A stretch of DNA of 64,000 nucleotides from Dendrobium chrysotoxum (Eukaryota > Streptophyta > Magnoliopsida > Asparagales > Orchidaceae), in assembly GCA_019925795.1 (NCBI GenBank), contig CM034303.1:6076001-6140000 (forward strand), written 5' to 3'. Position 1 is the first letter of the stretch. Every line of letters begins with the position of its first letter. The position numbers and the translations under genes were made by a program. This document shows positions 58,116 to 64,000 of the stretch, in pieces. The notes under the pieces were generated by a model, which had not been told where the DNA came from, made no database searches, and was given only the letters and a program-made list of their open reading frames with translations.

Positions 58116-58589
58116 ACCATATCTAATTAGTATTTTGGAGCTACCAAATGAGCTCATTCATGAACAAACGATCTATGATTCATCTTATATTTGTTCAAAG
58201 AGTGGGTTATTCATGATTTTAGGTGGATGCGAGAAGTAAAAATAAATTATTAAATGATTTAAGCTGGGATTAGTAAAAATAAATTATTAAATTTAACAAT
58301 GTATATTTTTTAAAACTCTAATATAGTTCTAATCGAGCTTCTTAATCGAGCTCTAATCGAGCATTAATCGAGCTTCTTAATGAGTTTATTTGCGAGCGTT
58401 AAATGACATTGTTCATGAACATAAATGAACAGAATGCCAAGTTGTTCAAGCTCATTTATTTAGCTATCAAGTATTTATCAAAAGTATTCAAGCTTGTTCG
58501 TTTACCTTATCAAACGAACATAAACAAACTCTTATCAAGTTCAGCCACGAGTAGGTCGTCAAATGCTCGGTTCATTTGCAGCCCTAATT
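58116..58589. mobile_element. hAT-like MITE fragment
   Basis: The right end reads, on the minus strand, TTAGGGCTGCAAATGAACCG, the usual end of a family of plant non-autonomous hAT-like elements. Inside are repeated ATCGAGCTTCTTAAT-like motifs. No convincing left terminus. It cuts into the copia LTR of block II at about 58590. Confidence 0.5.
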
Positions 58590-60660
58590 GTAAGGCATGG
58601 TATCTTTTTTTTATATTAGGGTAAATTTGAGGTATGAAGGTTGAATAGATCTATAAGTAAAAATTGTTAATGGAATAAAGTTCTTTTATATTTGTCTTAG
58701 TCCACCACTTCTCTATTGTATTTCAGTTATACAAATCTTAGCCATTAATTTCTAACAATATAGTTAATATCAGCCATAAATAAATATTTACTATTGTTGC
58801 ATTACTAATGAAATAGAACACTATTATGATATTATCTTCTTCCTTGTAATGTATTCGTCTCTGTTTGTCTTATTGACATGGTATAAGAGCCTTCAAGCCT
58901 CACATTATTAATTTTTTCTAATCTATTTAAATTTCTTCCTTACTCTATCCAATTGCTATTGAAATCTCTAACAATAGTGATACAAACATTATTCTTTTGG
59001 TTAGTAGCTCTCCAATTCCTTCTCAGCTTGTGTTGTTTATGTTTACCATAAAACATGTCATTAATGTATCTTAATACTAAAAATTTTTCTAACACAGCAC
59101 TCTTAAGTTCTCAAAGTTTTCAGAAAGAGTGAATTTTAAGGTTATCTCAATGGTTTCTCATTCTTCTAGGCAAATTTTAACTATAGCAGGTGACATTGCT
59201 CCTAACCCTCAAACATAATGCCTTATTTTGTAACATAAGTGCACATTTGTTACCTTATATCTTAAATAATGACTATAGTGCTAAGATTTGGGGACCCATT
59301 AATAAAAGGTTATAGTCAACAAAATTTTCTTGTGTAATATAATTGAAAAAAATGAGCTTTTTCATATTTCTATAAAGAATAAATCAATGCAACAACATCT
59401 TTCTTAAATCAAATCAAGGGAGGATATTTTGGCTGGTGCAAGTTTTTATCTTGATCATGAGGAAAATATTATTTATACCCTCATTTATCTCCCGTCTACT
59501 TATCAATCCTTCAAAACTGCTATGCAGACCAATCTTTAACCATCATGGAGTGAGGAAATGAACTTGGATAATTAAGCTACATGAAAACCACAAGTCTCAT
59601 AGATTTCAAAACCATCAGTGGAACGTAAAGAAAACCATGGTTGAGCTACTAATCGATAATTATTTTGCTTAGTATTGCAGGAAATTGAATTAGGTTTCAT
59701 CTAATCTTCAAGGATGATAATTATCTTTCATGCAGACACTGTAATTTATGCATGTTATTTGCCAAACTTATGGCAAATTGGGCCACTTGTCCATTAAATT
59801 TTGCCATTGTATAATTCTTAATTACAACAATAATGCTACATCCTAGGCCATTCTAGCAGACACCTCAGCTCAACCCAATGACTGATTTTTAAACTTAAGA
59901 GCTATATCATATATCACAACTGATTCAAAGAAGTAACTCAACATTAAGCCTATCATGAAAATCAACAAGTTGCAATTCAAAATGAACAAATCTCTTCCAA
60001 TTTATAATACCAATAAAATTCTTCATCCTTTTCCTCATCATAAGCTTTGCTTAAATCCACTTTAGGTACTAAAAATTTAACATAATTTTATCACTATTCA
60101 TCAACTTATTTTCGACAATTCATGTTCAAATTTCTTTGATGCAAATGGTTATCATGTCAAGGATAGGAAAATCAATTGAATGATTCTTTCATGCTTTATC
60201 ATATTCATATTCATCCACAATGTTGCCTTTACTGCTAACTCCACTTCAATTTTTCACTGTCATTTAGTTCCTCTTCATTCTACTATTCTTTCTAATTTTT
60301 GTATTTCTCCCTCTATTTCTTCATTTAAATCATGTCAATTAGCCAATGTTAATAAAGCTACATCAATATATTTCTATCCTTTTGGGCTTGTTCATTCAGA
60401 TGTATGGGGTCCTTTCTTAGATACTTCCCTTAATGGATATAGCTATTATGTTTATTTATTGATGATTTTTCTTAATTTTGTTAAAATATCCAATGAAAAT
60501 TTAAATTTGATATTCTTTCTGAATTAACCCCAACTTAAAGTCATGGTTGAATGAAGATTTTTAAAAACTTTCATTCTGATGGTCGAGGTTAGTATTCCAA
60601 CTCATTTTTTTCAAAATTTATTGGCTCAATTCGGCATACTATATCAATATATCTGAAAAA
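58590..60660 (+). mobile_element. Ty1/copia remnant, block II (duplicate of 12267-14340)
   Basis: Near-identical to block I along its length. LTR end at 58878, primer-binding site TGGTATAAGAGC from 58879, gag-like and pre-integrase blocks, and the integrase start HSDVWGPFLDTSLNGYSYYV at about 60390-60450. It ends at the same truncation point. The damage is mostly shared, which shows both came from one already-broken copy. Confidence 0.82.
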
Positions 60661-60697
60661 AAAAGCAAGCACTATCACTTATAAGCTCATATATCTA

Positions 60698-61140
60698 TGA
60701 GTGTAAGTGAGTCGAGCCGGCTTGCGAGTGGCTCGTGTTTGACTCATCAATGAGCTCACAAGTCGAGCTTATCGAGCCACGAGTTCGAGCTCGAGCCTAT
60801 AATCGAGCTCGTATATTAAACAATTTTATTTTTTATTATTTATCATATTAAAATAAATTCAAAAATAATAATGAAAGTTAATCAATTAAATAAGAAGAGT
60901 GAATAATTAATAAATATTGTTAACTTTAAACATTACTTTTGGCATTGAACCAAATTAAGATATTTTCTTATATTCGAGGGATTAAATTAGGGCATCATGA
61001 AAATCTTGGACTAAATTTAGCATTTATTAATAGTCGAATGAGTATTTTGAGCTTTTACTCTGATCCAAATGGTCAATCCTCAGTATCTACCAATTCTCAT
61101 CGTGCATTATTACAATCTCACCCCATTCCTGTTATTCCAC
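60698..61140. repeat. Duplicate of DAO1 3' flank (14360-14490 joined to 15378-15700)
   Basis: 60698-60822 matches the GAGCTC-rich fragment at 14360-14490. At 60822 the sequence jumps to the equivalent of 15378 and continues to 61140 (GTTATTCCAC). The interval with the 144-bp foldback element is absent here. Confidence 0.8.
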
Positions 61141-61500
61141 CACTACAGAAAAATCACTCATTACCGGCGGTTTATAAACTACCAAAATAAACCGCGTAAA
61201 AAATACAAACCGGTGACAAATTTTCGGCAGCAAAATTTTTCGACAATTTTCTGGCGGCTCAAACAGGCAAAAAATTAATGAACCCAAAATCACAGATAAA
61301 CAGCCAAAAAAATTCTGGAGCCAAAATCACCAGTGACCGTCAGTTTATTACCACCGATATTATTGTGGCTAAACCACCTGTTAACAGCCAGATATTACCG
61401 ACGGTAAAACAAAAAAACTGGCAGCAACTTGACACCGTCTGGTATCAAAGTTTCTGGCAGCTAAACAGTCCATTAGCAGTCAAAAACCTATAGCAATTGT
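61141..61500. repeat. CACTA copy 2 terminus and subterminal repeats
   Basis: Short motifs TACCGGCGG, ACCGGTGAC, CACCAGTGACC, ACCGACGGTAA and CTGGCAGC recur in both orientations over 360 bases. No coding sequence. The plus-strand open frames across it are produced by the repeats. Confidence 0.75.
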
Positions 61501-61790
61501 TAAAAAAAATTATAGCCCCCTCTCTATCCAAATAAATTTTCATAATTACCTGCATGCAGTTCAAAACATATATAAAATACTTTTGACCATATACACCTAT
61601 AATCCACAATCAATAGAACAACTCTTTAAATAAATAATAATACATATGAAATAAATAAAGTGCATATATTCCAAAAAACAACAAATAGTTCTTCAAACAA
61701 ATAACAATACATATGTTCCACAATCAACATAATATATGATATTAACAATGCATATGTTCCAAATGCACCAAATAGTTCTTCAAACAAATA
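61501..61790. other. AT-rich spacer in CACTA copy 2
   Basis: ACAAATAACAA-type repeats, for example GTTCTTCAAACAAATAACAA at about 61688 and again near 61770. No gene is seen. Confidence 0.5.
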
Positions 61791-63454
61791 ACAACAACAC
61801 TAACAATCGTCCGTGTCCTCGCTGTCCTGTGATTCAGGTATAAGCTTTTGCTCCTTTTTCTTCTGATTTTCATCTAGATATGATCACAACTCCACCTGCA
61901 TCTCAACTTGAATCTTTCTCATCTCCTCTATCTCTCTTGTCAAGGCAGTAACCCTCTGGCTAACAATTTCTTCAGCTCCACTAATATCACAAAATATTGA
62001 AGTAGATGTTCTGCCCTCATAAGAATATCCCTGCGAACCTAAGCCATAAACACACCCCCTCTGCCTTCCTCCAACAGCATCTGACCACGTGTGATACTCA
62101 AAATTCTAGGTCGATCCTGAAGATGATCTCTCACCAGTAGACTGTTGATTATCCTAAAGTCGTATAAAATCATCCTGCAAGAATAAATCCATAAAATAAA
62201 ATTTCTATTTATTTTGTATTATTACTCAAAAAATTATACTCACGTGAACTTTTCTAGCCTTCTCATCAACCCACTGATGATTAACTTGATGTTGGTGAGT
62301 CCTCGTATACAGCTCCAGTGGTGTCAGCTCCCGACCAGATACTCTTTCTGTAAATAAAAAATATAGTTAAAATAATATACATATAAACTAATTGAAATAA
62401 TCTTTTACTAGTCATCATTTATGTTCAGTATGAGGCACTGAACCACCGGTATGAAGAGAGCTTCCTAAACCCCCACAGTCAGGTGCTCTATTTTGCTTAT
62501 TCTGCTCTCTCAATTTAGTGAACTCAGGGCTCACCCAAGCTCTGCTCAAATCAGCCCATACTCCCTCACCAATCCATAATGGATGCTGCCCAGACTTTCT
62601 AATGTACACGAACATGTCCCTAAGAAAAGTCGATTCTCTCTTCTCAAAATTTGTTCTGATCCTCGTACCATGCTCAGGAAACTACCTAAAAATTTTCTAT
62701 AAAACATAAGCATAATAAATAATATTAATATAAATGAAATAAAAAATTTTAAGTAATTCCAAATGAATATATCTGAAATTCTCTAAATCATATATCCCTA
62801 ACTTCCTTTGGGATTTTCTTCCATGATAAGTAAGGAGCATCATATTTGCTCTGTATGATGTCACAAATCTTGTGGGTAGCGATTGAAGTTGTAGGTAAAA
62901 TTTTTGTCAATAACATATAATAGATCAAATTAAAATAACTTTACAAAATAATTTGAACTTATATATAGCCCTCAGGCTCTATGTATACATGCTTATCTAC
63001 TGCTATTGTAGGCTCCCCAGCACCAACCTTGCTTGTGTTGATGGTCCACCCTATTCTGGATGCACAAGAGGTGGGTAATAATAGGGGTGGTGGTAAATAG
63101 GGTAAGGGTAGGTTGATGGAGTTGTTTATGATGTTGGTGGGGGTAATATGGATAGAATGGAGTTGACTGGGTCTGATTTGGAGAGGCAAATTAAGGACAC
63201 ATAGACGCAGGAGGAGGGAAGTACCCAGGAAGGGATTGTACTCCAACCACAACTGGATCTGTTTGTCCCTAACCCTGCTCAGTGGAGGACTATTGCTGAC
63301 TCCAAGGTGGTGGTGATGGTATCACTGGTGGAACTGATCTCTGGCCCTGACCTTCATCACCCTATCTAGACCTACTTGGTCCAGTGCTCAATAGTTTCTT
63401 ACGAGAAAACTTTGAAGTAAAGGATCTATGATGAGGATCGTCACCTGAAGCCAT
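61791..63454 (-). pseudogene. CACTA copy 2 second ORF (plant transposase_24, TNPA-like), broken
   Basis: ATG at 63452-63454 (MASGDDPHHRS). The proline/tyrosine-rich N-terminal region lies at 62959-63440 (QSTPFYPYYP). The conserved block at 62415-62615 includes HPLWIGEGVWADLSRAW and SVPHTEHK. It continues with RVSGRELTPLELYTRTH at about 62290-62340 and WSDAVGGRQRG, VYGLGSQGYSYEGRTS at about 62010-62095. A C-terminal coiled-coil-like stretch (VTALTREIEEMRKIQVEMQ) precedes the stop near 61805. Stops in the N-terminal part break it. Blocks are separated by AT-rich introns. It preserves the C-terminus that copy 1 has lost. Confidence 0.78.
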
Positions 63455-63469
63455 ATGTAGTAAAAGAAA

Positions 63470-64000
63470 CAATTAGTAAACCATTGTAACATATAAAAAA
63501 TTAAGTTGTAACAATTATGAAGATTTGCATAAGTAGAAATAAAAAAATACATAATATAGACTATTAAGTTGTAACAAACATGAAAAATTATAAAAATATT
63601 GTTACAGAATGTATAATGATATACATACAAATAGGATTAAATAAGAGACATTTACCAAGATTTATTTACTAATTTATTTTTCAAAAACTACAATACAATC
63701 AGTACATTACAATAAATTTAGTCACTTAAATTACAAAAACTATTCAGAAATATTTTCATTGCTCTTCACTTTCTTCCTCGTTCTCACTTGAAGAGCTTGT
63801 CAAACTATTTACATCCTCTAACTACATTTCAATATTATGTGATGTAGTTGACATCTCATCAATTTCAATAGACCTACAATCTGACGTCTCATCCTCTTGA
63901 TGTGTAGTAGCTATGATTTATTATTGGTCAATTATCTCCCGTGCTTTGGTTTTTATAACAGCTAGCCAATTTTGCTTATCTCTACGACCACTAGGATATT
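63470..64000 (-). pseudogene. CACTA copy 2: end of TNP2-type transposase and 3' spacer
   Basis: 63470-63760 is an AT-rich spacer. From about 63760 to the window edge the minus strand reads the acidic C-terminal tail of the transposase (peptide RDKQNWLAVIKTKAREIIDQ at 63915-63980), in the place of 4000-4100 in copy 1. The rest lies outside the window. Confidence 0.6.

Larger units (their letters stand above)
61141..64000 (-). mobile_element. CACTA (En/Spm) transposon, copy 2, 3' half, runs off window
   Basis: The left terminus CACTACAGAAAAATC starts at 61141, directly after TTCCAC. The equivalent unoccupied site is at about 15690-15705. Subterminal repeats follow to about 61500, then the transposase_24-type pseudogene on the minus strand, then the downstream end of a TNP2-type gene that continues past the window. 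Same orientation as copy 1 but a different family member, since the termini differ (CACTACAG against CACTATAGG). Confidence 0.85.

Noticed and set aside
1..64000. tRNA, rRNA or known small RNA genes
   Set aside because: No cloverleaf-consistent sequence or rRNA motif was noticed by eye; a covariance-model scan was not possible.

Overview
The window is plant nuclear DNA. It is AT-rich, its one intact gene has GT-AG introns, and almost all the rest is plant-type transposable elements: CACTA/En-Spm, Ty1/copia, Ty3/gypsy of the Tat group, plant L1 and RTE LINEs, and short MITE-like elements. No bacterial, viral-episome or CRISPR features are visible. I cannot name the species. The only host gene that looks functional is a 2-oxoglutarate/Fe(II) dioxygenase of the DAO type (dioxygenase for auxin oxidation), 15873-16976, minus strand: three exons, 304 residues, all iron- and 2OG-binding residues present.

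This gene belongs to a decaying local tandem array. A second copy (18645-20172) is a pseudogene: an 8-base net deletion near the start and a lost intron-1 splice donor. A third (56117-56409) is a broken exon 1. A fourth trace (39674-41040) is only the upstream region with no coding exon. Around these copies lie shared flanks: a roughly 1.4 kb upstream region, and a block made of a copia remnant plus a GAGCTC-rich fragment plus intergenic sequence, seen at 12267-15850 and again at 58590-61140. In the second block a CACTA element interrupts the sequence at the point where the next DAO gene would be expected, so a further copy may lie just right of the window.

Layout, left to right: 1-1140, possibly genic but unrecognised sequence; 1240-2215, degenerate short repeats; 2240-8884, a decayed CACTA element on the minus strand with an RTE LINE piece in its 5' part; 9420-11900, two diverged copies of an unclassified repeat (called R1 here); 12267-15850, copia remnant, MITE fragments and a foldback element; 15873-20172, DAO1 and DAO2; 20180-24087, upstream region, RTE fragment, LTR fragment and R1 copy; 24088-39673, a Tat-group gypsy element (minus strand) with a 6 kb non-coding 3' part; 39674-42332, a second copy of 20180-22870; 42333-44074, a solo copia LTR with a perfect 5-base target duplication; 44081-49600, a near full-length L1-type LINE with a poly-A tail; 49601-50357, continuation of the duplicated block; 50358-52975, a truncated copia element; 52976-56110, unresolved; 56117-58583, DAO3 relic, its upstream region and a MITE fragment; 58590-61140, the second copia block; 61141-64000, the 3' half of a second CACTA element running off the window.

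The main biological reading is a small dioxygenase gene cluster expanded by tandem duplication and then broken up by nested transposon insertion. All transposon coding regions carry stops or frameshifts. Several insertions can be resolved to exact junctions because an unoccupied copy of the same sequence is present elsewhere in the window. I found no clearly new protein system. The most unusual items are an in-frame 63-base tandem expansion at the catalytic motif of a LINE reverse transcriptase, a LINE target duplication itself split by a solo LTR, and a dense array of GATCGTCC palindromes inside that LTR.
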